From contig NZ_JAEKFT010000011.1 of NCBI RefSeq assembly GCF_018524365.1, forward strand, positions 85,000 through 148,999: DNA of 64,000 nucleotides. The letters are read 5' to 3'. Under the pieces are notes generated by a model. That model was not told the origin of the DNA and did not search any database. It worked only from the letters and a program-made list of their open reading frames with translations. The stretch is from Denitromonas iodatirespirans (lineage in GTDB: Bacteria; Pseudomonadota; Gammaproteobacteria; Burkholderiales; Rhodocyclaceae). Each line of letters begins with the position of its first letter. The first letter of the stretch is position 1. Positions 37,201-45,335 of this stretch are shown here, one piece after another. The translations under genes were made by a program, and so were the position numbers.

Positions 37201-37940
37201 ACGCCGCGCCCCTTGGCATTCTGGCCGATGGCCTGGATGGCGCCGACATAGGCGTCGAAATAGCGGTTGGCGTCCTCGGCCGTCATGGCCGCCTCGCCGA
37301 GCATGTCGAAGGAGTAACGGTAGCCGCGCTTCTCGGCGGCCTTGCCGCGCTGCAGGGCTTCGTCGATATCGCGGCCGGTGACGAACTGCTCGCCGAGCAT
37401 GCGCATGGCCAGATCCATGCCTTTGCGGATCAGCGGCTCGCCGCCGCGCTGCATCAGGCGGGTCAACGCGGTGCCGAGGCTCTGCTCGCTGCTGGTGGCC
37501 ACCAGCCGGCCGGTCACCAGCAGGCCCCAGGTGGCGGCATTGACGAACAACGAGGGGCTGTTGCCCAGGTGGGCGCGCCAGTCGCCGTCGGACAGCTTGT
37601 CGCGGATCAGGCGGTCGGCGGTGGCTTTGTCGGGCACGCGCAAGAGCGCCTCGGCCAGACACATCAACGCCACCCCTTCCTGGCTCGACAGCGAGAACTC
37701 CTTCATCAGCGCGTCGACACCGCTGGAGCGGCTGCGGTCGCCGCGCAGGCCGGCGACCAGCCGGGCGGCCAGCGCCTGGACCTTGTCATGCAGCGCCGGG
37801 TCGAGGCGCGCAGCCGAGACCAGCGGCGGCACGCAGTCGGGCTCGGGGCTACGGTAGTGGGCGGTGATGCGCCGGCGCAGCTCGCTGCGCTCGGCGGCGG
37901 GCAGTGCGGCGGTAGCAGGGTTGATCGCGGGGGTTTTCAT
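34266..37940 (-). CDS. putA: Bifunctional proline dehydrogenase / P5C dehydrogenase PutA
   Basis: 1224 residues. It oxidises proline to glutamate in two steps with FAD and NAD+. The proline dehydrogenase barrel spans roughly residues 130-430 ([68 protein letters not shown]). The P5C dehydrogenase part spans about 530-1000 ([63 protein letters not shown] with the catalytic Cys), then the C-terminal domain. The N terminus starts almost directly with the PutA arm and lacks the ribbon-helix-helix DNA-binding domain of trifunctional PutA. Regulation is therefore probably by the neighbouring Lrp-type protein. Confidence 0.97.
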   Translation of the reverse strand: [1224 protein letters not shown]

Positions 37941-38010
37941 GAGAAGGAACTCCAGTCTTGCCCGGCCGGGCTCGGGGCGCCGGCCGGGATGCTTCGAAAG
38001 GCAAATGCGC

Positions 38011-39516
38011 TCAGCGGAACCGCTTGATCTCGCCTGACGCCAACTTGGCCTGGTATTGCGCCAGCTCGCGCCGGACCACCGGCAGCAGCATGTACAGGCC
38101 GATCACGTTGGGAATGGCCATGGCGAAGATCATCGAGTCGGAGAAATCGATGACTGGCCCAAGGCTCATGCTGGCGCCGATGATCACGCAGATGCAGAAG
38201 AACAGCTTGTAGATGTTCTCCACCGTCTTGTTCTCGCCGAACAGGTAGGTGGTGGCCTTCAGACCGTAGTAGGACCACGAGATCATGGTCGAGAAGGCGA
38301 ACAGCACCACCGCCAGCACCACCGGGAACCACGGGAAGGCCGTCTCGAAGGCCGCCGAGGTGAGCTCGACGCCGGTCAGGCCGGAGTCCAGCGTGCCGCT
38401 GACGACGATCACCACCGCCGTCATGGTGCAGATCACCACGGTGTCGATGAAGGGCTCGAGCAGCGCGACATAGCCTTCGGTGACCGGCTCCTTGGTGCGC
38501 ACCGCCGAGTGGGCGATGGCTGCCGAGCCGATGCCGGCCTCGTTCGAGAACGCCGCCCGTTTGAAGCCCTGGATCAAGGCGCCGAGGATGCCGCCGGCAA
38601 CGCCCTCGCCGGTAAACGCGCCGGAGACGATCTGGCCGAAGGCCCAACCGATCTTGTCCTAGTTGGAGATCATGATGACGATGCCGGCGCCGACATAGAT
38701 GGCCGCCATGAAGGGCACGATCTTCTCGGTGACATGGGCGATCGACCTGAGGCCGCCGATGATCACCATGCCGACCACCACCGCCAGCACCAGGCCGATC
38801 AACCAGCCCTTGTCAGCGAAAAAGCTCATCTCGCCGCCGGTGACGTTGGCAATCTGCTTGGCCGCCTGGTTGGCCTGAAACATGTTGCCGCCGCCGATCG
38901 CACCGCCGATGCAGCACACCGCGAAGATCGCCGCCAGCACGCGGCCCAGCCCGGGTTTGCCGAGGCCTTCGAAGCCGCGCGAGAGGTAGTACATCGGGCC
39001 GCCGGAGATGGTGCCGTCCGGGTTTTCGCGGCGGAACTTCACGCCCAGCGTGCATTCGGTGAACTTCGAGGCCATGCCGAGCAGGCCGGCGAGGATCATC
39101 CAGAACGTGGCGCCCGGGCCGCCGATCGACACCGCGACCGCCACGCCGGCGATGTTGCCGAGCCCGACGGTGGCCGACAGCGCGGTGGTCAGCGCCTGGA
39201 AGTGCGACACCTCGCCCGCATCATTGGGATCGGCATAGCAGCCGCGCACCAGGTCGATCGAGTGTTTGACGCCGCGCAGCTGGATGAAGCCGAAGTAGAT
39301 CGTGCAGATGGCGGCGGCCGTGATCAGCCAGCCGACGATCAGCGGAAAGGACACATCGCCGATCTTGACGGAGTAGAAAATGATGCTGGTGATGAAATTG
39401 GATACCGGCGCCACGGCGGTGTTGATGGCTTCGTCGATGCCACTGCCCTCCTGGGCATGGGCGAGCAAGGGGGTCAGCGCAGCCATGAAGGCCGCGCCCA
39501 GCTTGACGTTAGACAT
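38011..39516 (-). pseudogene. Alanine:sodium symporter (AGCS) gene with in-frame amber codon
   Basis: The 1506-bp frame encodes an AGCS-family amino acid:cation symporter of about 501 residues if read through. The first 285 codons show family motifs: ALSATVGLGNIAGVAVAVSIGGPGATFWM, GGPMYYLSRGFEGLGKPGLG and FQANQAAKQIANV. At 38659-38661 a TAG interrupts the frame. The same frame then continues with [43 protein letters not shown] and [13 protein letters not shown] to a natural TGA. No length shift is needed, so a single base change (for example from Trp or Gln) explains the break. Next to putA, it probably imported alanine, glycine or proline. Sequencing error is not excluded. Confidence 0.85.
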
Positions 39517-39570
39517 GGTGTTGTCTCCTTGATTTTTATGCGTGAGGCACGTCGGTCCGGCGTACGCGCC

Positions 39571-40002
39571 TTACGGCACGACGGTGACCGGTACCGGCGA
39601 GGCCTGGATCAGCGAAATGCCCAGCGTGCCCATGAAGCGGGCGGCCAGATTGGACGTGCCCTTGCGGCCGACGACGATGATCGACTCGGGATGCTTGCCG
39701 GCGATCTCGCACATGATCTCGGCCGGATCGCCGTACTGGACATCGCTGCTCACGTTCAGCCCGCTGGCGCGCAGTTTCTCGCACACCGGATTCACCACCG
39801 ACTTGGCGCGCTCCACCTCCTTCTCGCGCTCCTTGTGTCGTTCGGCAATCTCTTCCATGGTCAGAAAGCTGTAGGGCGACCACTCCAGCACATGCACCAG
39901 CAGCACCGCAGCGCCCCGGCCCTTGGCGGCCCGGGCGGCGAAATCGAGCGCGCGCTTCGAGGGCTCGGTGCCGTCGTATCCGACGATGAACGTCTTGATC
40001 AT
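39571..40002 (-). CDS. Universal stress protein, UspA family
   Basis: 143 residues. MIKTFIVGYDGTEPSKRALDFA and the ATP-binding C-terminal motif VGRKGTSNLAARFMGTLGISLIQASPVPVTVVP (G-2x-G-9x-G-S form reads GRKGTSNL...GTLGIS) define an ATP-binding Usp. ATG 40002 has GAGGAGTC 7 bp upstream, making it better than ATG 40017. It lies upstream of the symporter gene on the same strand with a 54-bp gap. Confidence 0.9.
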   Translation of the reverse strand: MIKTFIVGYDGTEPSKRALDFAARAAKGRGAAVLLVHVLEWSPYSFLTMEEIAERHKEREKEVERAKSVVNPVCEKLRASGLNVSSDVQYGDPAEIMCEIAGKHPESIIVVGRKGTSNLAARFMGTLGISLIQASPVPVTVVP

Positions 40003-40017
40003 GATGTGACTCCTCAT

Positions 40018-40405
40018 GTTGGGTGAGAGCCGAACCCTGCCTGCGGCGGGGCCGGAATCTGAATTATCGAACCATACAAGGAGTACATGGCTCCATAATC
40101 AGACTTTATTAGTCCATATGGTCTTGTAGATTGGGTATTTTTAGTCTTTTAGACTGGTTTAACAGACGATAAGCAGCCATCCTGGGATGGCACGCAGGCG
40201 CCCGGCGGCGCCACTCGGGGGGCGGGATCGAAGGCTCGCGCCAGACGCGGGCCGCATGGCCGGTTCAGCCAGTGCCCTCTATAAACCGTAGATGCCAGGG
40301 CCGCCCCTGTCAGCCGAAGGCGTGTCTTCGGCAGGGCGATACGCCGGCCCGGCGAGGGGAAATCCGCCCGCAGGATCGGCAGAACGATGGCACGGAGAAC
40401 GCGCC
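40018..40405. other. Intergenic region with AT-rich regulatory-looking segment
   Basis: No gene is seen in these 388 bp. The part 40050-40165 is strikingly AT-rich for this genome. It contains CCATATGG, the short inverted repeat AGTCTTTTAGACT (about 40150-40162) and, on the minus strand, TTGTAT with ATAATT, a possible usp promoter. The remainder is GC-rich without a recognisable element. Confidence 0.4.
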
Positions 40406-40990
40406 TTACGGCGTCGAAAACGCCTCGGCGAAGGCCCGCGCATCAGCCAGAAAGTGCTGCGCATCCGCAGCAAAGCCGGCGTAGTCGGCGCGCAGCGCCG
40501 CGCCGCAACCGAGGAAAGGCTCGGGCCGCTTGAGGCGGCCGGCGATGCGGTCGAGCGCAAAGACGATGGTGTCCACCTCGCGGTAGGCGGTCAGCCAGTC
40601 ATCCTCGGCCATGCGCGCCAGCACCGGCAGCGCGCGCGCCGGCAGGCGGTGGCGGTGCGCCGCCAGCAGCGCGTACTGGCGGGCGGTGAAGGCGGCCAGC
40701 GGCTCGTGCGGATGCCAACGTGCCCACTGCACGGCCAGGAAGTGGTCGTAGAACATATCGACCATCACGCCGGCAAAGCGCCGGTGCGCCGCGCCGACCC
40801 GTGCCCGCGAGGCCTGAAAGGCCGGATGGGTGTCGGCAAAGGCGTCGATCGCCCGGTGCAGCGCCACCCCGGCGGCGATATCGGGCGGCAGATCGCCGGG
40901 CAGCGCGCCCTTGACGAAATCCCCGGCCACCGCGCCCAGCCGCGCGCCCTCGTCGGGGCCGGCCAGCCACAGGTGGGCGAGAAAGTTCAT
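40406..40990 (-). CDS. acpH: Acyl carrier protein phosphodiesterase AcpH-like
   Basis: 194 residues starting MNFLAHLWLAG. ACP hydrolase removes 4'-phosphopantetheine from ACP. Family motifs: the N-terminal MNFLAH, GAVAGDFVKGALPGDLPPDIAAGVALHRAIDAFADTHP, VMVDMFYDHFLAVQW, which supply HD-like metal ligands. Length agrees with the family. It overlaps the LysR gene by 4 bp and follows it on the same strand. Confidence 0.9.
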   Translation of the reverse strand: MNFLAHLWLAGPDEGARLGAVAGDFVKGALPGDLPPDIAAGVALHRAIDAFADTHPAFQASRARVGAAHRRFAGVMVDMFYDHFLAVQWARWHPHEPLAAFTARQYALLAAHRHRLPARALPVLARMAEDDWLTAYREVDTIVFALDRIAGRLKRPEPFLGCGAALRADYAGFAADAQHFLADARAFAEAFSTP

Positions 40991-41874
40991 CCGGAGAAGC
41001 CTTCGCGCAGCCAGTCCATGAAATCGGCCACTTCGGGCCGTTCGCGGTCGGCACTGGCGCAGGTGACGTAATAGCTGTTGGGCGAGGCGGCGGTGAGCTC
41101 AGTGATCGGCACCAGCCGGCCCGAATCGAGCCAGGCGGCGGCCAGGCGCCGCGTGCTCATAGCCACGCCGAGGCCGGCGCTGGCCGCTTCGAGCAGCATG
41201 CCCAGGTCGTTGAACACCGCACCGCGCTCGGGCTCGGGGCGGTTGAGCCCGGCCGCCTGGAACCACGCCCCCCAGGGCAAGAGCGGCGAGCGCAGCAAAG
41301 TGGCGCCGGCCACGTCCTCGGCGCTGCGCAGGCCATAGGCGGCGATGTAGCTGGGCGCGGCGAGCGGGCCGACACGGTCGTCGAACAGACGATGGAAGAC
41401 GCCGTTGAGGGCCTTGCCGTCGCTCCACAGGATGGCCACATCGGCCGGTTCGGTGACATCGGCCTGCAGCAGGTTGCCGACATGCATTTCCAGATCGATC
41501 TCTTCACGATCCTGCAAAAAGGCCGGCAGGCGCGGCATCAGCAGCTGGCGGGCAAAGGTCGGCGGCGCCGACACACGCAGACGCACCCGGCCGCCGCCGG
41601 CCCCGCGCCCGGAGTGGGCCAGCGCGGCAAAGGCCTCGCGCACCTGCCCCAGGTACAGGCGCCCGGCGGTGGTCAGGCGCACGCCCGAGGAGGTGCGCTC
41701 GAACAGCTGCATGGCCAGCTGCTGTTCGAGCTGGCGGATGCGATGGCTGACCGCGCTGGGCGTCACGCACAACTCGTCGGCCGCCGGCGCAAAACCGCCC
41801 AGGCGCGCCGCCGCCTCGAAGGCGGCCAGGGCATGCATGGGCGGAACGCGACGGAACAGGGGTTCGGTGCTCAC
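40987..41874 (-). CDS. LysR-family regulator, GcvA-like
   Basis: About 295 residues from GTG 41874, which has a GAG site 8 bp upstream; an ATG at 41913 is possible but has none. The HTH is HALAAFEAAARLGGFAPAADELCVTPSAVSHRIRQLEQQLAMQLFERTSSGVRLTTAG; the effector domain ends near residue 285. The RRVPPMHALAAFEAAAR start is typical of the GcvA branch. Target unknown; divergent gene absent, with acpH coupled downstream. Confidence 0.85.
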   Translation of the reverse strand: MSTEPLFRRVPPMHALAAFEAAARLGGFAPAADELCVTPSAVSHRIRQLEQQLAMQLFERTSSGVRLTTAGRLYLGQVREAFAALAHSGRGAGGGRVRLRVSAPPTFARQLLMPRLPAFLQDREEIDLEMHVGNLLQADVTEPADVAILWSDGKALNGVFHRLFDDRVGPLAAPSYIAAYGLRSAEDVAGATLLRSPLLPWGAWFQAAGLNRPEPERGAVFNDLGMLLEAASAGLGVAMSTRRLAAAWLDSGRLVPITELTAASPNSYYVTCASADRERPEVADFMDWLREGFSG

Positions 41875-41944
41875 GGGCAAGTCTCGGGTCGGGCGATGCC
41901 GGCATTGCACCATATTTTGCGCACGGCGGACGACTCACACGGTG

Positions 41945-42526
41945 TCAAGCGCCCTTGGGTACGCGCCCCATCAAGTAGAAAGGCTCGTTGGGTGGCGTGC
42001 CGGTCAGATGCACCAGCCGGTTGCTCATGGCGAAGAAGGCGGTGATGGCGCCGATGTCCCAGATCGCCTCGTCGTCGAAGCCATGGGCACGCAGCGCGGC
42101 CAGGTCGGCATCTTCGATCTCGCCGCCGCGGGTGGACAGCTTCATGGCGAAATCGAGCATGGCGCGCTGGCGCTCGGTGATCTCGGCCTTGCGGTAGTTG
42201 GTGGCCAGCTGGTCGGCCACACGCGCGTTCTTGGCGCGGATGCGCAGCACCGCACCGTGCGCCACCACGCAATACAGGCAGTTGCCGGCGCCCGAGGTGG
42301 CCACCACGATCATTTCGCGCTCGGCCTTGGTCAGGCCCTCGTTCTTCTCCATCAGCGCATCGTGGTAATCGAAAAAGGCGCGGAACTCGGCCGGGCGATG
42401 GGCCAGCATCAGGAACACATTGGGCACGAAACCGGCCTTCTCCTGCACGCCGAGGATGCGCTCGCGCACATCATCGGGCAGGTCGGACAGCTCGGGCACG
42501 GGGAAGCGGCTGATACGGTCGGTCAT
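41945..42526 (-). CDS. AhpD-like carboxymuconolactone decarboxylase-family protein
   Basis: 193 residues of the peroxidase-related (YciW/Atu0492-type) subgroup. The active-site motif NCLYCVVAHGAVLR supplies CxxC plus His near residue 86; EREMIVVATSGAG precedes it and AMSNRLVHLTGTPPNEPFYLMGR ends the protein. AhpD-type enzymes reduce peroxides or disulfides. ATG 42526 begins the conserved MTDRISRFPVPELSDLP. It lies 62 bp after acuI on the same strand and may share its TetR control. Confidence 0.87.
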   Translation of the reverse strand: MTDRISRFPVPELSDLPDDVRERILGVQEKAGFVPNVFLMLAHRPAEFRAFFDYHDALMEKNEGLTKAEREMIVVATSGAGNCLYCVVAHGAVLRIRAKNARVADQLATNYRKAEITERQRAMLDFAMKLSTRGGEIEDADLAALRAHGFDDEAIWDIGAITAFFAMSNRLVHLTGTPPNEPFYLMGRVPKGA

Positions 42527-42588
42527 GAAAACACTCCGGAAAAGGCATGGAAAAACCGGGCGAGGCCGTCCCCGCCCGGCGAAACGGG

Positions 42589-43575
42589 TCACCGATTCAC
42601 ATCGACTACGACGCGGCCGCGGATCTTGCCGGCCATCAGCTCGTCGGCGGTGTCGATGGCCTCGGACAGGCCGATCTGGTGGGTGATGAGCTCGAGCTTG
42701 CTCACATCCAGGTCGGTCGCCAGACGGCTCCACGCCGCCAGGCGGTCGGCCTTGGGTGCCATCACGCTGTCGATGCCGACCAGCGTCACCCCGCGCAGGA
42801 TGAAGGGCGCCACCGTGGCCGGGAAATCCATGCCCTGCGCCAGCCCGCAGCAGGTGACCACGCCACGGTACTTGGTGGTGGCGCACACGTTGGCCAGGGT
42901 GTGACTGCCCACGGTATCCACCGCGCCGGCCCAACGCTCCTTGCCGAGCGGGCGGCCCGGTTCGGAAAACTGCGCGCGGTCGACGATCTCGGCGGCGCCG
43001 AGCGTCTTGAGGTACTCGCCTTCCGACGGGCGGCCGGTCGAGGCCACCACCGTGTAGCCCAGCTTGGCGAGGATCGCCACCGCCACGCTGCCCACGCCGC
43101 CGGCCGCGCCAGTCACCAGGATCTCGCCCTTGTCGGGCGTCACGCCCTGGCGCTCCAGCGCCATCACGCACAGCATCGCGGTGTAGCCGGCGGTGCCGAT
43201 GGCCATCGCCTGCTCGGGCTTGAAGGCAACCGGCAGCGGCACCAGCCAGTCGCCCTTGAGCCGCGCCTTCTGCGCCAGCCCGCCGGGGTGGCCTTCGCCC
43301 ACGCCCCAGCCGTTGAGCAGCACCGCATCGCCCACCTTGAAATCGGCATGGGTGCTGGACATCACCGTGCCCGCCAGATCGATGCCCGGCACCATCGGAA
43401 ACTTGCGCACCACCGGCCCCTTGCCGGTGATCGCCAGGCCGTCCTTGTAGTTGAGGGTCGAGTACGCGACCTTCACGGTCACATCGCCCTCGGGCAGATC
43501 GCCGTCGTCCAGATCCATCTGGTGGGCGGTGTAGCCCTCCGCCTCGGTCTTGTTGATCACGATGGCTTTGTACAT
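42589..43575 (-). CDS. acuI: Acrylyl-CoA reductase AcuI / YhdH-type quinone oxidoreductase
   Basis: 328 residues of the medium-chain dehydrogenase/reductase superfamily, YhdH/AcuI branch. [11 protein letters not shown] start, [33 protein letters not shown] (substrate site), [26 protein letters not shown] loop [20 protein letters not shown], and [16 protein letters not shown]. AcuI reduces toxic acrylyl-CoA to propionyl-CoA with NADPH. ATG 43575 is preceded by GAGGAGAACACC. A TetR operator lies 46 bp upstream and the TetR gene is next. Confidence 0.9.
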   Translation of the reverse strand: MYKAIVINKTEAEGYTAHQMDLDDGDLPEGDVTVKVAYSTLNYKDGLAITGKGPVVRKFPMVPGIDLAGTVMSSTHADFKVGDAVLLNGWGVGEGHPGGLAQKARLKGDWLVPLPVAFKPEQAMAIGTAGYTAMLCVMALERQGVTPDKGEILVTGAAGGVGSVAVAILAKLGYTVVASTGRPSEGEYLKTLGAAEIVDRAQFSEPGRPLGKERWAGAVDTVGSHTLANVCATTKYRGVVTCCGLAQGMDFPATVAPFILRGVTLVGIDSVMAPKADRLAAWSRLATDLDVSKLELITHQIGLSEAIDTADELMAGKIRGRVVVDVNR

Positions 43576-43621
43576 GGTGTTCTCCTCTCTCCTCATGACA
43601 CGACCGGCCCGGTAGCTGTGA

Positions 43622-43638
43622 TTAGACCGATCGTCTAA
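43622..43638. promoter_or_regulatory. TetR operator copy 1 (acuI side)
   Basis: TTAGACCGATCGTCTAA, with arms TTAGAC / GTCTAA. An identical 17-bp sequence is at 44300-44316. The pair flank the TetR gene, so the regulator probably represses acuI and itself. Confidence 0.85.
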
Positions 43639-43653
43639 AAATGGTCGAAAAAT

Positions 43654-44280
43654 TCAGCGCCCAATCGCGGTGAAGAAGCCTTGGGTAAAGCAGTGCAAGG
43701 GCTCGGCACTGCGCACCAGCCGCGCACGCAGCACGGCGCCTTCCCAGCCGACCCAGAAAAAGGCGGCCCAGTGATCGCAGTCTGCCGTCGGCGCCAAGGT
43801 CCCTTCAGTCTGGGCCGCCCGCAGGCAGTTCGCCAGCCGCGCCTGCCAATCGCGGAACACCGCCTCCAGCCGCTCGCGGTAGGACTCCGGCAACGCGCTC
43901 ATCTCCTGCCCCAGATTGCCGATCAGGCAGCCACGGCGAAACGCGTAGCGCGCCATGCCGGCGGCGGCGTCCTCGACGAAATCGCCGATACGCGCCAGCG
44001 CCGGGCGATCCGCCGCCAGCAGCCAGCGATCGAGCTTGCGCGCGAAGTAGTCGGCATAGGCGGCGATCACCGCATGGCCGAAGGCTTCCTTGCTGTCGAA
44101 GTAGTGATAGAACGAGCCCTTGGGCACGCCCACCTTCTTGAGCACCTCGTCGATGCCGGTGGCCGAGAAGCCCTTCTCGGTCAGCGTGGCCATGCCGCAG
44201 CGGATCAGCGCATCGCGGGTATCCAGCGGGGCATCGACCCGCTTGGGCGGGCGACCGCGACGACGTGGGGGAGTGGGCAT
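43654..44280 (-). CDS. TetR-family repressor (AcuR/NemR-like)
   Basis: 208 residues from ATG 44280 (GGGG about 10 bp upstream); ATG 44289 is an alternative. A basic N-terminal arm (TPPRRRGRPPKR) leads into the HTH (DALIRCGMATLTEKGFSATGIDEVLKKVGVPKGSFYHYFDSKEAFGHAVI). The C-terminal domain shows the TetR_C_6-like DWQARLANCLRAAQ. It lies between two identical palindromes and upstream of acuI on the same strand. In Rhodobacter, AcuR (TetR) controls acuI; the same role is inferred here. Confidence 0.88.
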   Translation of the reverse strand: MPTPPRRRGRPPKRVDAPLDTRDALIRCGMATLTEKGFSATGIDEVLKKVGVPKGSFYHYFDSKEAFGHAVIAAYADYFARKLDRWLLAADRPALARIGDFVEDAAAGMARYAFRRGCLIGNLGQEMSALPESYRERLEAVFRDWQARLANCLRAAQTEGTLAPTADCDHWAAFFWVGWEGAVLRARLVRSAEPLHCFTQGFFTAIGR

Positions 44281-44299
44281 ATCGAGCATGCCCCGAATA

Positions 44300-44316
44300 T
44301 TAGACCGATCGTCTAA
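44300..44316. promoter_or_regulatory. TetR operator copy 2 (tetR promoter)
   Basis: A second identical TTAGACCGATCGTCTAA, 19 bp upstream of the chosen regulator start codon (10 bp upstream of the alternative ATG 44289). It fits autoregulation. Confidence 0.85.
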
Positions 44317-44390
44317 AAAATCAAGGCCGTCTTCTTTGCCTCCGCCATCTACGTGGCTGGCACGGGAGGTCGGTATTGGCCAACTGCAGC

Positions 44391-45335
44391 TCAAGCGCGT
44401 CGCGCGAGCCAGTCGGCGACGTCCTCTGGCCTTGCAAACTCGCCCATGGCGCGCGCGGTCGCGTCCGGGATGGCCTGCTCGAGCTGCCTGGCCAGATCGT
44501 TGCCCGGCCCCAGTTCGATCGCCAGGTCGGCCCGCATCGCGCCGAGCGTCTCCAGGCACCAGTCCCAGCGCACCGGCTCGGCGATCTGGCGAGGCAGGCT
44601 GGTGAGGCTGTCCGTGCCGTGGCGCTGCAGCGTTCCGTCGATCCCCGCGATGACCGGGAAGCGCGGCATGCGCGGCTGACAGGCGGCCAGCGCTTCGGCA
44701 AACGGCGCGACGGCACCGGCCAGCCAGGCCGTGTGCGAGGGCACTTCGACCGGCAGCCGCTTGAGATCGGCGCTGGCCATGGCCGGGTCGGCGATCAGGG
44801 CATCCAGGCAGGGGCCGGGGGCGGCGAGCACTTGGTCGCCGCCGTGGCGATGAATGGCGATCGCCACACCGTGCCGTGCCAGGGCGGCCGCCCGGGCCTG
44901 ACGCATGGCGGGCGTCGCCCGCCCCCGCAGCAAGGCCATGCAGCCGCCACGGGGTGTCGACACGTCGAGGCAGGCGTCCATCAGGCGGGCGCGCGTGCGC
45001 ACGAGGCGCAGCGTCTCGGCCATGTCCAGCGCGCCCGCCACATGCCAGGCGAGGACTTCGCCGAGCGAGTAGCCGGCGACGACGACGGGCGGCTGGGGCA
45101 GGCACGCGGCCAGCCGTTGCCAGGCGGCAAGCTGGTAGAGGGCGATCGCCAGCTGCGCGTTCATGTTCGAAAAGATCGCGGCCTCGTCGAGCCCTCGCCA
45201 CCAGGCGACCACGTCGCGCCCGATCACCGAGGAGGCAACCTCGCGCAGCTCGGCGCAGTCCGGCGCCGCCAGCACGGGGTCGAGCATCGTGCGGCACTGC
45301 CCGGCCTGGCCGGAACACAGGATGGCGAGCCTCAT
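44391..45335 (-). CDS. mdcH: Malonate decarboxylase malonyl-transferase MdcH
   Basis: 314 residues, malonyl-CoA:ACP transacylase fold. MRLAILCSGQAGQ start, active-site Ser in VVVAGYSLGEVLAW near residue 93 (GxSxGE), and His in VPSHTAWLAGAV near residue 200. It primes malonate decarboxylase by loading malonyl or acetyl groups onto the ACP subunit. Last gene of the TRAP-mdc operon; it overlaps mdcB by 4 bp. Confidence 0.93.
   Translation of the reverse strand: MRLAILCSGQAGQCRTMLDPVLAAPDCAELREVASSVIGRDVVAWWRGLDEAAIFSNMNAQLAIALYQLAAWQRLAACLPQPPVVVAGYSLGEVLAWHVAGALDMAETLRLVRTRARLMDACLDVSTPRGGCMALLRGRATPAMRQARAAALARHGVAIAIHRHGGDQVLAAPGPCLDALIADPAMASADLKRLPVEVPSHTAWLAGAVAPFAEALAACQPRMPRFPVIAGIDGTLQRHGTDSLTSLPRQIAEPVRWDWCLETLGAMRADLAIELGPGNDLARQLEQAIPDATARAMGEFARPEDVADWLARRA

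Noticed and set aside
33867..38027. 1386-codon open frame on the plus strand opposite putA
   Set aside because: It is antisense to a clear PutA and arises from high-GC codon bias. The predicted product is His/Arg/Gly-rich without domains.
38659..38661. Amber codon as a site of pyrrolysine or programmed readthrough
   Set aside because: No pyl genes, no conserved stem-loop and no precedent in this transporter family; a nonsense mutation or base error is simpler.
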